DNA from: Nereida ignava | Lineage (GTDB): Bacteria > Pseudomonadota > Alphaproteobacteria > Rhodobacterales > Rhodobacteraceae | Reading direction: 5' to 3' | DNA: 64,000 nt | Assembly (NCBI RefSeq): GCF_001049735.1 | Contig: NZ_CVPC01000006.1 | Span: 82,750 to 146,749 of the forward strand | Shown: positions 17,484 through 27,070 of the stretch, piece by piece | How the letters are laid out: each line of letters begins with the position of its first letter | How positions within the stretch are numbered: position 1 is the first letter of the stretch | The notes under the pieces: model-generated | The model's database searches: none | Told to the model about the DNA's origin: nothing | Seen by the model: the letters and a program-made list of their open reading frames with translations, nothing else | Program-made: the position numbers and the translations under genes

Positions 17484-19366
17484 ATTACACCTGCTGTGGG
17501 TATCTCATTCCCATCAATTGTGACGCTGTGTGGATTGTAGTTGAACCAAAACCGATGGGTATCTGTGTCGCGAACACGCACACCTGCTGGCATTTTATGG
17601 GGCGTCACAAACATCTGGATCACACGGTCAAACCCTGCCTCATCAAGCCATGCGCCCAGGTAGAACAGGCCACTGCTTCCGACCAGCACGGGCTGGTTGT
17701 CGATCGTTTCAATGTACGTTTCGGCGTCACCTGTGATGTGCTCAAACCAGTGGCGCGCGGTACCGCCGCCTTTCAGGTCAAACTTCGCAGTGGGCGGAAT
17801 GCTTTCGGTGATCCGCACAGTGACATCAAGTCCCTCAACATTTGGGCCCATCGGTGTTGGGATGGTCAGATTGATGTCCTTGGTATCGGTCCGCGGCCCC
17901 AAAATGATGGGCGTTTCGGTGCTTTGCAGTATCTTGCGCAGCCCGTCGGGAATAGTCATCAGACCAGGCGCGAAAACGGCACTGTAGCCATCAAGCGAGG
18001 GGGCGTCCGGCGGTAGGATATCTACGTTTTGGCCCGCGCGCCGCAAGGCGCGGTACATGTCGAAGACAAGTCTGAAATAATCAAAATCAGCGCCCTGTGG
18101 TTGTGCAAACCACGCCCACGCCGAGGCATAATCAAATATGATCGCCACATCGCCTTTCGCAGTCTTGGGATCAGGCATCGCCTTAATTTCGTTCGCAACT
18201 TGGCGTGCCTCACTGAGGGCGGGTGCATCGGTGCTGTCAGGATGCAGCAAGCCTGCATGCATTTGCTCTTGAGCAAAAGGCGCCTGTCGCCAGCGGAAAT
18301 AGCACACGGTTTCAGCACCATGCGCAAAGGCTTCCCATGCCCATAAACGGGCCATTCCATCAAGAGGGGCAGGGTTGTAGGGGGCCCAATTTACTGGACC
18401 AGGTTGTTGTTCCATGATCCACATACGCCCGCGCCCTACCGCGCGGTATAGATCGTGGTGAAAGGCCTGAAAGTCCGGATCACCTTGGCGCAAAAAATGC
18501 TGTTTGTGTGCGTCGCTTGCTTCAAGACGGTCTGACAGAAAGCCAATCGGGTAGCTGTCCCATGATGCAATATCGAGGTCCGCCCCCACACCGAAATGAT
18601 CAAACTCCACAATACGCCCCATGTAATTGTGGATCAGTGGCGCATCTGTATGACCGCGTAAAATATCGGTCTGAACCTTGTTAAAGGCCACAACCATGTC
18701 TGAGCTATACCGCATGAAATCGAGCTGGTGGATGTGGCCTGGTTCGGTCACCGTTAGGTTAGGCAGATCGATCTCAGAGAAATCATCATATTCCATCGAC
18801 CAAAAGACGTTGCCCCATGCCTTATTCAGGGCTGTGATGTCGCCGTAGCGCGCTGCGAGCCAGTTTTGAAAGCCACTTCGCGCCGCATCGGAGTAGGATA
18901 CGACAGTATCATGACAGCCGTATTCGTTGTCGGTCTGCCATGCGTGGATGAAGTTGTTTGACCCGTAGCGTTCAGCCAAATCGCGGGTGATCCGGCCCGC
19001 TTCTGCGCGGTATGGCAAATGCGAAAAGCAGTAGTGCCTGCGCGAGCCAAATTTGCGGGGCTGCCCTTGTGCGTCAATTGCCAGCATGTCGGGATATTTG
19101 TTCAGTACCCATTTGGGAGGCGTCGCTGTGGGGGTGCCCAACACAACTTTCAGGCCAGCACGGCCCAAAATCTCAATGGCGTCATCCAACCAGTCCCAGT
19201 GAAATTCACTTTCGCGCGGCTCAATCCGTGACCAAGCAAATTCGCCGATCCGGACCCAGCTCAGGCCTGCCTCGACCATCCGTTGTGCATCATCCTCCCA
19301 GATGCTGCGGTCCCAGTGTTCGGGATAATAGCAGGTGCCAAGGGTGCGGGGCTGTATAGGGGTCAT
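17468..19366 (-). CDS. GH42 beta-galactosidase
   Basis: Glycoside hydrolase family 42 enzyme, 632 residues, without signal peptide, so cytoplasmic. It begins with 'GTCYYPEHWD', typical of the family. The acid/base Glu148 is in 'QTDNEYGCHD' and the nucleophile Glu319 in 'WIMEQQPGPVNW'. It has the TIM barrel, a trimerisation domain from about 390 ('AIIFDYASAWAW') and a beta domain at the end. It would hydrolyse beta-galactosides imported by the neighbouring ABC system. Its start overlaps the lactonase stop as ATGA. Confidence 0.93.
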   Translation of the reverse strand: MTPIQPRTLGTCYYPEHWDRSIWEDDAQRMVEAGLSWVRIGEFAWSRIEPRESEFHWDWLDDAIEILGRAGLKVVLGTPTATPPKWVLNKYPDMLAIDAQGQPRKFGSRRHYCFSHLPYRAEAGRITRDLAERYGSNNFIHAWQTDNEYGCHDTVVSYSDAARSGFQNWLAARYGDITALNKAWGNVFWSMEYDDFSEIDLPNLTVTEPGHIHQLDFMRYSSDMVVAFNKVQTDILRGHTDAPLIHNYMGRIVEFDHFGVGADLDIASWDSYPIGFLSDRLEASDAHKQHFLRQGDPDFQAFHHDLYRAVGRGRMWIMEQQPGPVNWAPYNPAPLDGMARLWAWEAFAHGAETVCYFRWRQAPFAQEQMHAGLLHPDSTDAPALSEARQVANEIKAMPDPKTAKGDVAIIFDYASAWAWFAQPQGADFDYFRLVFDMYRALRRAGQNVDILPPDAPSLDGYSAVFAPGLMTIPDGLRKILQSTETPIILGPRTDTKDINLTIPTPMGPNVEGLDVTVRITESIPPTAKFDLKGGGTARHWFEHITGDAETYIETIDNQPVLVGSSGLFYLGAWLDEAGFDRVIQMFVTPHKMPAGVRVRDTDTHRFWFNYNPHSVTIDGNEIPTAGVIWQKL

Positions 19367-20175
19367 ACTTTTACTTGATGCTCCAACTGGGGCGATACGT
19401 TGAGCGGCTTGAAGAAAGTCTTGCCACCGTCGGTCTCTGTCACATCAACGGCAGCGCTGGTCGCAAAGAGCCCTTGATCAGACAACGCAGGGCAGCTGAC
19501 TTGGCTGGCACTGAACTCATGCGCCTCAATGAAATCTCCCGTTGGATCATAGACGGCGACCCGTGACGCACCCCATTGCGCTACCCACAAATTGCCGTTG
19601 GTGTCCGTGACTGCACCATCTGGGTTGAGGCCTTGGGCCGTCAGATCAAGGTGTACGGCAGGCGCGCCATTGGGCCACCCTGCATCATCAAGGGGGACAC
19701 GCATGATCTGTTTTGTCGCCGTGTCCGTGAAATAGGCGCAGGATTTATCAGGTGCAAAGCAGATGGCGTTGCTGATCGTGATGTCCGTAAACAGGCGGTG
19801 CAGCCTGCCTTCGAACAGGCGGTAAATACTACCCGCTTTGGGCTGCGCCTTCTTACCCATCGTGCCAATCCAAAAGCCCCCCCAAGGATCAGCGCGCCCA
19901 TCGTTTGAACGGTTATCAGGTAAATCGGCTTCCAGTTCGGTGACATTTTCACGCACGTCCGTTTCCAGATCAAACGTGAACAAAGCCGTTTCGGACGCAA
20001 TCAACAGCTGCGTTTCAGACATCCAACCTGCGACCGAGACGTGCTCACTAAACTGCCATGTCTTGGTGCTCGAGTACAGGGCTTTTCCCAAAATATCGAA
20101 CCAGAACAGCTCCTGTCGCAACGGGTGCCACAAAGGCCCTTCGCCAAGCGCGCAGGCCCGTTCATCAAAGATCAT
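19363..20175 (-). CDS. SMP-30/gluconolactonase family lactonase
   Basis: Six-bladed beta-propeller sugar lactonase, 270 residues. Metal-binding residues are visible: Glu in 'GEGPLW' (about 13), Asn in 'ISNAICFAPD' and Asp in 'NPDGAVTDTNG'; 'RSNDGRADPWGGFWIGTM' is the family core. In this operon it most likely hydrolyses galactono-lactone made by the galactose dehydrogenase. It overlaps the aldolase gene by 11 bases. Substrate assignment is by context; related enzymes act on gluconolactone or arabinolactone. Confidence 0.87.
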   Translation of the reverse strand: MIFDERACALGEGPLWHPLRQELFWFDILGKALYSSTKTWQFSEHVSVAGWMSETQLLIASETALFTFDLETDVRENVTELEADLPDNRSNDGRADPWGGFWIGTMGKKAQPKAGSIYRLFEGRLHRLFTDITISNAICFAPDKSCAYFTDTATKQIMRVPLDDAGWPNGAPAVHLDLTAQGLNPDGAVTDTNGNLWVAQWGASRVAVYDPTGDFIEAHEFSASQVSCPALSDQGLFATSAAVDVTETDGGKTFFKPLNVSPQLEHQVKV

Positions 20176-20776
20176 TTATGACCTCATCATAGGCGGTAAC
20201 AATCGCCGCTGCGTTTTTCGCGATGGTGTCTGTGCTCATTCCCGGCTTGTAGATGCCAGAACCGATGCCAAACCCGTCAGCGCTTGCTGCGATCCATTCT
20301 GCGAAATTATCTGGTCCTGCGCCGCCTACGGCGTAAACCTTTGTGCCTTGGGGCAAAATTGCGCGGATTGCTTTTAGGCCGCCGATCCCCGCCATGTTAC
20401 CGGGGAAAAGTTTTAATCCGGTGGCCCCTGCTTCAAGGGCCGCAAAACATTCGGTCGGCGTAAAGGCCCCAGGCCAGGATTGTAGCCCAAGTGCGACCGT
20501 ATGTGCGATGACGTCTGGGTTTGTGTTGGGCGAAACGATGAGCTTTCCACCTACGTCAGCGACCGCGTCCGCTTGTGCTTTGCTTAGAACAGTGCCGGCC
20601 CCGATAAGCGCCTGTTGGCCGTGCGCATCCACCATTGCCTTGATCGCCCCGATGGGGTCGGGGCTGTTCATTGGCACCTCAATAGTGGTGATGCCTGCTT
20701 CGAGAATAACTGACGCGGCTTCCGCGGCTTGCTCTGTGGGAATGCCCCGCAAAATAGCAATGATAGGACGGCTCAT
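20165..20776 (-). CDS. dgoA: 2-dehydro-3-deoxy-6-phosphogalactonate aldolase
   Basis: Class I aldolase of the KDPG/KDPGal family, 203 residues. It cleaves KDPGal to pyruvate and glyceraldehyde 3-phosphate. The Schiff-base lysine is Lys122 in 'TGLKLFPG', and Glu33 in 'TIEVPM' is the general acid/base. The start at 20776 is chosen because the family begins with 'RPIIAILRG'; the open frame upstream lies inside dgoK. It overlaps dgoK by four bases (ATGA), as in classic dgoKA operons. Confidence 0.92.
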   Translation of the reverse strand: MSRPIIAILRGIPTEQAAEAASVILEAGITTIEVPMNSPDPIGAIKAMVDAHGQQALIGAGTVLSKAQADAVADVGGKLIVSPNTNPDVIAHTVALGLQSWPGAFTPTECFAALEAGATGLKLFPGNMAGIGGLKAIRAILPQGTKVYAVGGAGPDNFAEWIAASADGFGIGSGIYKPGMSTDTIAKNAAAIVTAYDEVINDL

Positions 20777-21672
20777 GTGATGCCTTTCAACTTCTTGTAG
20801 CCTGCTGTCAGGCCTGCAACGGTCATCGCGACGGGATCTGTTTCCGTCACAGGAACGCCTTGGCCTCGTAGGGCGGTCGTGTAGTGGCTGGCGAGTGGCG
20901 CGCTGCCGACGATGGCTACGTTTTGACCTAGCCAATAGGGTTTTGTCGCGGCAAGCTCTGCCCCGATCAGCAGTCCAGAAAGTCGTGCACGGCCTGTGTC
21001 TTGTGCGGTGTCCTCAAGAAGCTGGCTGGCGCGAATGTTGAACAAGCGCGCGGCCAATGCTTCAGGCCGCGACATCGCTGTGCTTAGGCCCTCTTCAAAT
21101 GCTGCATCGCTCCAACCTTCGGAGGTGACGGAGTGCGCCAAAACGCTTTGCTCGCTGATAAGGCCAAATAATTCGCCGGTCATGAGGGTCTGAAAACTGA
21201 CCACTTCGCCTGCACTCACATGGACCCATTTCGTATGCGTTCCGGGCAAACAAATGACACCATCCCAGTCTTTGTTAAGCGCGAGAAAACCTGCGATTTG
21301 CGTTTCTTCACCGCGCATCACATCGGCGGGACTGGTTTGCTTTATGCCCGACAAAATATGCATTTGCAGCCGCGCGTCTTGGGTCGGAACTTTTACGATG
21401 CCCTCGCCCAACGGCTCGCAGGGCACGGTGCTATAGGGTGCCTCCATCCAGCCTTGGCGCGCACCGACCATCCCACACGCAATGGCAATTGTGGGTCCGT
21501 TCAGCCATGTGCTGACCAGCGCCATCAACGCGTCTTCAAACTGATCGCGGGCAAGCAGGTTCATGCCGTTGGTGCTGGTTGCTTCACGCACTGCACGACC
21601 GTTTGCGTTCATCCCCCAAACCCGCAGGTTCGAGGTGCCCCAATCAATTGCGATCCACTCTACGTCGGTCAT
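20773..21672 (-). CDS. dgoK: 2-dehydro-3-deoxygalactonokinase
   Basis: Phosphorylates 2-keto-3-deoxygalactonate at C6 with ATP. It has 299 residues, starting 'WIAIDWGTSNLRVW' (phosphate-binding loop of the ASKHA fold), with 'IACGMVGARQGW' and 'LPGTHTKWV' typical of DgoK. The start at 21672 matches the family N-terminus and overlaps the SDR stop by four bases. It works directly before DgoA. Confidence 0.92.
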   Translation of the reverse strand: MTDVEWIAIDWGTSNLRVWGMNANGRAVREATSTNGMNLLARDQFEDALMALVSTWLNGPTIAIACGMVGARQGWMEAPYSTVPCEPLGEGIVKVPTQDARLQMHILSGIKQTSPADVMRGEETQIAGFLALNKDWDGVICLPGTHTKWVHVSAGEVVSFQTLMTGELFGLISEQSVLAHSVTSEGWSDAAFEEGLSTAMSRPEALAARLFNIRASQLLEDTAQDTGRARLSGLLIGAELAATKPYWLGQNVAIVGSAPLASHYTTALRGQGVPVTETDPVAMTVAGLTAGYKKLKGIT

Positions 21673-22430
21673 CCGGTTGTTACCACGCCGCCGTCGATCA
21701 CCATTGCCTGACCTGTCATCATTTTGGAGGCATCGGAGGCCATAAAGAGGCACGCGCCGGTGATGTCATCCGGGGCGAGGGGGGTTTTTAGGCACTGCCG
21801 GTCGATGTGCGCGGCAAGCGCTTCTTCTGTCACCCACAGGTCTTTTTGTTTCTGTGTCAGTACCCAACCTGGCGCCACAGCGTTTACGCGGATGTTGTCG
21901 GGGCCAAACTCACGGGCGAGGCTTCTGGTCATGCCATTGATGCCAGAGTTTGCAGTTGTGTAGATCGGGTATCCCGCGTTGCCCATCATGTAACTGATGG
22001 AACTGAAGTTGATGATCGATCCACCGTTTTTGGCCATCAGAGCCGCGGCGTGTTGGCACGCAAAGAAATAGGCCTTGAGGTTGACCGAGATCATCCAATC
22101 CCAAAAGTCAGGCGTCACTTCGGCTGTGCTGTGACGTTGGTCATTTGCGGCGTTGTTAATCAAACAGCGTAGTGGCCCATGTGCCGCAACTGCCTGATCC
22201 ATCGTAGCCTTCAGGTGGTCCGTATCTGTGATGTCACCTTGCAAAAACAATGGGCGTGTTCCGTGCTTTTGCTCCATCGCGTCGCAAAACGCGCTTGCGT
22301 CTTCGCGGCCAATAAAGGCCACTTTTGCACCTTGGGACAGGAACGCATCCGTGAGTGCCGCACCGATGCCAGATCCGCCGCCTGTGACATAAACGCTGGC
22401 GTCTTTTAGGTCATGAAATGTGGGGTGCAT
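21669..22430 (-). CDS. SDR oxidoreductase, candidate D-galactose 1-dehydrogenase with Lys-to-Asn change
   Basis: Classical SDR of 253 residues. It has TGGGSGIG (16-23), 'INNAAND' and 'INFSSISYM' with the catalytic serine around 143-144, and a C-terminal 'TGQAMVIDGGVV'. The active-site Tyr157 is present, but the motif reads YTTAN, so the lysine position (161) is asparagine. By operon position it should oxidise galactose (or another aldose) to the lactone, which no other gene here does. Whether the protein is active is therefore open. Its start overlaps the dehydratase stop by one base. Confidence 0.82.
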   Translation of the reverse strand: MHPTFHDLKDASVYVTGGGSGIGAALTDAFLSQGAKVAFIGREDASAFCDAMEQKHGTRPLFLQGDITDTDHLKATMDQAVAAHGPLRCLINNAANDQRHSTAEVTPDFWDWMISVNLKAYFFACQHAAALMAKNGGSIINFSSISYMMGNAGYPIYTTANSGINGMTRSLAREFGPDNIRVNAVAPGWVLTQKQKDLWVTEEALAAHIDRQCLKTPLAPDDITGACLFMASDASKMMTGQAMVIDGGVVTTG

Positions 22431-24145
22431 TAGTGGCTCTCCCTTGTGACGAGGCGAGTGTCCTTGCCGACCAAGAAGTCAAGGTCAGCGCCTTTGTCCG
22501 CCTGTAAAACAGTATCGATATAAAGTTTGGCATACCCGCGTGTATAGTGAGGTTCCTCTGGTTGCCAATCTGCACGGCGGGCTGCCAGTTCGTCTTCACT
22601 GACCAGCAACTCTAACACACCGCCACTTGCACTTACGCGAATACGGTCGCCTGTTTTTACCAGCGCCAAAGTCCCGCCCGCATTCGCTTCGGGACTAACG
22701 TGCAAAATAACAGTGCCGTAAGCAGTGCCTGACATACGCGCATCGCTAACACGGATCATATCGCGCACGCCTTGTTGAACGAGCACTTTTGGAATTGGCA
22801 TGTTGCCGACCTCAGGCATCCCCGGATAGCCCTTCGGACCACAGCCCTTTAGCACCAAGATAGTATCCGGCGTGACAGGCAAATCATCGCGGTCAATATT
22901 TGCTTTCAAGTCTTCGATATTTTCAAAAACATACGCTTCGCCTTCGTGTTCAAGCAATGCATCGGTGGCTGCTGAAGGCTTCACGATTGCTCCGTTGGGC
23001 GCCAGATTGCCGCGCAACACTCGCAGGCCCGCAGCTGGCTTCACGGGGTCGTCGAAGGTTTTGATAACGTCTGTGTTGTAGTTTTCTGCGCCCTGCGCAT
23101 AGGCCGAAATGTCCCCGCCAAGCACCGTTTTGGCAGATCGTATGTGAGAGCCGAGTTCAGACAGAACCGCAGGCATTCCGCCCGCGTAACAGAAGTCTTC
23201 CATCAAGTATTTGCCAGACGGCATGCAGTTGACCAACAGGGGAATTTCACCACCGATCTCAAAATCATCCAAGCTTAGATCAACGCCCACACGCCCCGCA
23301 ATTGCCAGAAGGTGCACGACTGCGTTTGTGGAACCACCCACTGCGGCATTGGCAAGGATCGCATTTTCAAACGCTTCTTTGGTCAAAATATCGGACGGCT
23401 TTAGGTCTTCATCGACCATCTCCACAATTCGTTTGCCCGTCATATGCGCCAGCGCCATGCGGCGCGCGTCCACAGCAGGCAGGGCTGCGTTGGTCGGAAG
23501 GGACATGCCCATCGCCTCAACAAGTGATGCCATCGTGCTGGCTGTGCCCATGGTCATGCACACGCCTTTGCTGCGCGACATACCAGACTCGGCGTTCATG
23601 AAGTCTTGCAAAGTCATATCACCTGCGCGCACGGCTTCCGAGAATTTCCACACATCCGTTCCAGAGCCGATGTCGGAGCCTTTGTATTTCCCGTTCAGCA
23701 TCGGCCCCGAGGACACGACAATTGAGGGGAGGTCCACAGATGCCGCACCCATCAACTGGCCCGGTGTTGTCTTGTCACAGCCGCCCAGCAATACGACACC
23801 GTCGATGCCGTAAGCGCGGATGGATTCCTCTACGTCCATGGCAAGAAGGTTGCGGAACAGCATTGCAGTGGGCTTCATCTGTGTCTCGCCGAGACTCATC
23901 ACTGGAAACTCGACAGGAAAACCACCCGCTTCCCAAACGCCGCGCTTTACGCCCTCAGCCAAGTCGCGAAGGCCCGAGTTACATGGTGTGAGCTCTGACC
24001 ATGTGTTGCAAATCCCGATGATTGGACGGCCATCAAATGCGTGGTCTGGAAACCCCTGATTTTTCATCCACGACCGGTGAATGAAGCCGTCTTTGTCGAG
24101 TTTGCCGTACCAATGGGACGAGCGGCGGGGCTTTTTGTCAGTCAT
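22430..24145 (-). CDS. IlvD/Edd-family sugar-acid dehydratase (probable galactonate/arabinonate dehydratase)
   Basis: Iron-sulfur dehydratase, 571 residues, which would convert D-galactonate to 2-keto-3-deoxygalactonate. Putative cluster ligands are Cys55, Cys123 ('GGCDKTTPGQ') and Cys196 ('KGVCMTMG'). That pattern is like the [2Fe-2S] pentonate dehydratases, which the close 'SELTPCNSGL' stretch also supports. It takes the place of the enolase-type DgoD. Start at 24145 has GGAAGG upstream; the gene overlaps the GH36 stop by four bases. Pentonate substrates (L-arabonate) are an alternative or additional activity. Confidence 0.87.
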   Translation of the reverse strand: MTDKKPRRSSHWYGKLDKDGFIHRSWMKNQGFPDHAFDGRPIIGICNTWSELTPCNSGLRDLAEGVKRGVWEAGGFPVEFPVMSLGETQMKPTAMLFRNLLAMDVEESIRAYGIDGVVLLGGCDKTTPGQLMGAASVDLPSIVVSSGPMLNGKYKGSDIGSGTDVWKFSEAVRAGDMTLQDFMNAESGMSRSKGVCMTMGTASTMASLVEAMGMSLPTNAALPAVDARRMALAHMTGKRIVEMVDEDLKPSDILTKEAFENAILANAAVGGSTNAVVHLLAIAGRVGVDLSLDDFEIGGEIPLLVNCMPSGKYLMEDFCYAGGMPAVLSELGSHIRSAKTVLGGDISAYAQGAENYNTDVIKTFDDPVKPAAGLRVLRGNLAPNGAIVKPSAATDALLEHEGEAYVFENIEDLKANIDRDDLPVTPDTILVLKGCGPKGYPGMPEVGNMPIPKVLVQQGVRDMIRVSDARMSGTAYGTVILHVSPEANAGGTLALVKTGDRIRVSASGGVLELLVSEDELAARRADWQPEEPHYTRGYAKLYIDTVLQADKGADLDFLVGKDTRLVTRESH

Positions 24146-26220
24146 AGTTTTGTTCCTTCCAGTACCCACATGGTCTCTGGGAAATTCCATGGCAAGGTGA
24201 CGCCGTAGTTCATTAGGTAGGCTCCGGAAAATTCCATAGGTTCGGTTTTGATGCGCTGATCCCCGCGCGATAGTGCAGGTGCTGTGGGGCCATTCATCAG
24301 TTGGATGCGGTAGCGTGCCGTTGGGTCAAGACGTGTCAGGCGAAGTGGGCGCGGGGCAATTTGCGCGCTTGTGTCTGCTTTGCCGGCAAACACAACAAAG
24401 CGGCTATGATCTTCGGCAAGTTGCTGTTCTGCGATGACCGCCGGATCGGCGCTGTCGAGGCGCAAAATATCTGCGCGTTGCATCCAGTCGCGGTTCGCTT
24501 TCCACCAGCTTGTGACTTCGCGCAGAACCCGCTCTTCACGATCGTCCAGTTCACGGGGGTCCATTTCAAAGCCCATGTGGCGCTGTGCGGCGACCCACGC
24601 GCGCATCGAGATATCAATGCTGCGACCTGACGTGTGACATTTGCGCGGACCAACGTGACTTCCTGTTACGGACAGTGGCAGGAAAAGGGCGGCGTTATGC
24701 TGAATTTTGAGCCGCTCAAGCGCATCGTTGCTGTCTGACAGCCAGACACGCTGGGTGCGCTTTAGGATACCCATGTCTATACGGCCCCCACCTGAGGCGC
24801 AGCTCTCAATCTCGACCTGCGGGAAATCGTGGCGCAAGCGGTCAATCAGGGCATATGAGCCGCGTGTTTGTGCGGCGTCAGGGGCGGGGAGTACACGGTT
24901 ATGGTCCCATTTGATGTAGTCCACATCGTGGTCACGCAAGATTGCGGACATGCGGTCATAAAGGAAATCGCGCACTTCGGGCAGCGCCATGTTGAGGGCT
25001 TTTTGCTGCCTGCCAAGGGTCTGATCCTCGCTGCCCAACGCCCAGTGTGGATTGGCGCGGTGGATATCGCTGTCGGGGTTAATCATCTCAGGTTCAAACC
25101 AGATGCCGAACGTCATTCCTTCGGCGTGCACATGATCTATTAGCGGGCCTAAACCATCGGGGTATTTGCGCGGATCGACTTGCCAATCGGACAGGGACGT
25201 CGTGTCGTCGTCGCGCCGACCAAACCAACCGTCATCCAACACGAAACGCTCTGCGCCCAGATTGGCCGCCTTGGAAGCGATGTCTTTGAGGACGTCCAAT
25301 TTGTGATCAAAGTAGACAGCTTCCCAACAGTTGTAATGCACAGGCCGCGCGATTTGACCCTTTGGCCACGTCACAATCTGATCGCGGGTATGGCGTTGAA
25401 ATGCTGTGGCGCATCCGTTCAATCCGTGGCCTGAAAACGTTGCATAAAGTGTTGCGGTCTCAAAGCGGGTGGCGGCTTCTGTTTCCATTCGCGCCGCGTG
25501 GCCGAACTGGATTTGACGCCGCCCATCGGGCAGTTCCTCGGCGATCATTTTGTGTCCGCCGGACCAGCCATAGTGAAAGCCATACGCCTCGCCGTTGGTA
25601 TTTGTGGCACCTTCGCAGGGCACGATTAGACCCGGGAAGTGTTCGTGACCTGTGCGGCCCGTCCGGTTCTCACGGTAGCGCATACCGGCAGACCATGCCG
25701 TACGGTTAAGCTGGAATTCACCGCACCAACGGCCTGCAAAATCGATCATCTCACTGGCGTTTTGTGGGGCGGGAAAGACTGGCGCGGACAGCCAATGCAA
25801 ATGGATCGAGCGATCCGCTTCAAGAATGTGCTTGGCGGTGATGATATGCGTTTGAGGGTTGATCGCGTAAATGGCGGTCAGGGTGAGGCGGTTCTCATCA
25901 TCGCGAAAACTTAGGGTTAGCCCGCCATCAGTCTCCGCTTTTTCAAAGCAGAACTTTGGTAATAAAGGTGTACCGTCTGTATCACGACAAATCAGGCCGG
26001 GCTGGCCGGGAAATGTGCGCGATGCTTCGGGGCAAATTGACAAATCCGGGTTCTCATCCAGCATGCCGCCCGTCACATCAAGCTGATAGGCCGCTTGGAG
26101 CGTTTCCAGATCCTCATCCGCAGGCAGAGGCGCGCCCCAATAGATCACTTGGGGCAGCCGCGCGCCCTTGGTTGCCAGAACCAATGTCTGACGTGCATCG
26201 TCTAGTCGCCAATGGTGCAT
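24142..26220 (-). CDS. GH36 alpha-galactosidase
   Basis: Cytoplasmic alpha-galactosidase of about 692 residues: N-terminal beta-supersandwich, TIM barrel from about 300 ('YNCWEAVYFD', 'FVLDDGWFG'), and a C-terminal beta domain. The nucleophile is Asp439 in 'YIKWDHNR', and the acid/base aspartate lies in 'WLSDSNDALER' (about 496). The 'ESCASGGGRID' motif between them is diagnostic for GH36. It would release galactose from raffinose-type or algal/plant alpha-galactosides. It lies one base from the permease gene stop. Confidence 0.93.
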   Translation of the reverse strand: MHHWRLDDARQTLVLATKGARLPQVIYWGAPLPADEDLETLQAAYQLDVTGGMLDENPDLSICPEASRTFPGQPGLICRDTDGTPLLPKFCFEKAETDGGLTLSFRDDENRLTLTAIYAINPQTHIITAKHILEADRSIHLHWLSAPVFPAPQNASEMIDFAGRWCGEFQLNRTAWSAGMRYRENRTGRTGHEHFPGLIVPCEGATNTNGEAYGFHYGWSGGHKMIAEELPDGRRQIQFGHAARMETEAATRFETATLYATFSGHGLNGCATAFQRHTRDQIVTWPKGQIARPVHYNCWEAVYFDHKLDVLKDIASKAANLGAERFVLDDGWFGRRDDDTTSLSDWQVDPRKYPDGLGPLIDHVHAEGMTFGIWFEPEMINPDSDIHRANPHWALGSEDQTLGRQQKALNMALPEVRDFLYDRMSAILRDHDVDYIKWDHNRVLPAPDAAQTRGSYALIDRLRHDFPQVEIESCASGGGRIDMGILKRTQRVWLSDSNDALERLKIQHNAALFLPLSVTGSHVGPRKCHTSGRSIDISMRAWVAAQRHMGFEMDPRELDDREERVLREVTSWWKANRDWMQRADILRLDSADPAVIAEQQLAEDHSRFVVFAGKADTSAQIAPRPLRLTRLDPTARYRIQLMNGPTAPALSRGDQRIKTEPMEFSGAYLMNYGVTLPWNFPETMWVLEGTKL

Positions 26221-26221
26221 G

Positions 26222-27070
26222 CTATTTGACAGCTCCGAGAGTTAGCCCCGCGATGAAGTGCTTTTGCATCAAGAAAAACATCGCGACAGGAGGTAGTGCA
26301 GCAACAATAGAGCCGGCGCTCATCAGGTGGTATGCCGCACGATATTGAGAGTTAAAGCTGGTGATCCCCGCAGTGACAGGTTGTGCGTCTGGACCTTGTG
26401 TCAACACAACTGCCCAGAAGTAATCATTCCAGATGAAGGTAAAAATCAACACAGACAAAGCCGCCAAGGCGGGCTTCATTAAGGGCAAAACAACAAACCA
26501 GAAAATACGCCACTCTGCAATCCCCTCAACGCGGGCGGCTTCGATTAACTCATATGGCAGGGCTTTGATGAAGTTGCGCATAAACAAAGTGCAAAAGCCT
26601 GTTTGGAACGCGATGTGAAAAAGGACCAAACCGACTTTGGTGTCATAAAGCCCAAGGTTCACGGAAATGTCGCGCACCGGCACCATCAAGATTTGGAACG
26701 GTACAAAGTTGCCTGCGATGAACAAAAAGAAGATCGCGAGGTTGCCTTTGAAACGGTACACCCCAAGCGCAAACCCAGTCATGCTTGAAAGAGCAACCGC
26801 GCCAATCACGGTAGGAACAGTGATCAACACAGAGTTGATCATGTAGCGAGGCATATCGCTTTCGAAGAAAACTTTGCCGTAGTTCGTGAATAGCTCAAAG
26901 GATGTTGGCAGCCCCCAGTAGTTGCCGTTTGTAAAGTCGGCAGACGGTTTGATAGAAAACGTCGCCACCGCGATCAGCGGCAAAAGCCAGATTAGCAGAA
27001 CGATTGGCAGAAGGCCTTGGTACGTCAATTGCCACGTACGCGATGTCTTTTCGATTGGGGTCGGAAACAT
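26222..27070 (-). CDS. Sugar ABC transporter permease, MalG family
   Basis: Inner-membrane permease, 282 residues, six predicted spans, with the EAA loop at 'ELIEAARVEGIAEWRIF' near residue 180 and the typical ending 'QKHFIAGLTLGAVK'. Partner of the preceding MalF-type permease; their start and stop touch at 27070. With the binding protein (28136) and the divergently placed ATPase (30351) it makes one carbohydrate importer, probably for galactosides given the GH36/GH42 genes. Confidence 0.9.
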   Translation of the reverse strand: MFPTPIEKTSRTWQLTYQGLLPIVLLIWLLPLIAVATFSIKPSADFTNGNYWGLPTSFELFTNYGKVFFESDMPRYMINSVLITVPTVIGAVALSSMTGFALGVYRFKGNLAIFFLFIAGNFVPFQILMVPVRDISVNLGLYDTKVGLVLFHIAFQTGFCTLFMRNFIKALPYELIEAARVEGIAEWRIFWFVVLPLMKPALAALSVLIFTFIWNDYFWAVVLTQGPDAQPVTAGITSFNSQYRAAYHLMSAGSIVAALPPVAMFFLMQKHFIAGLTLGAVK

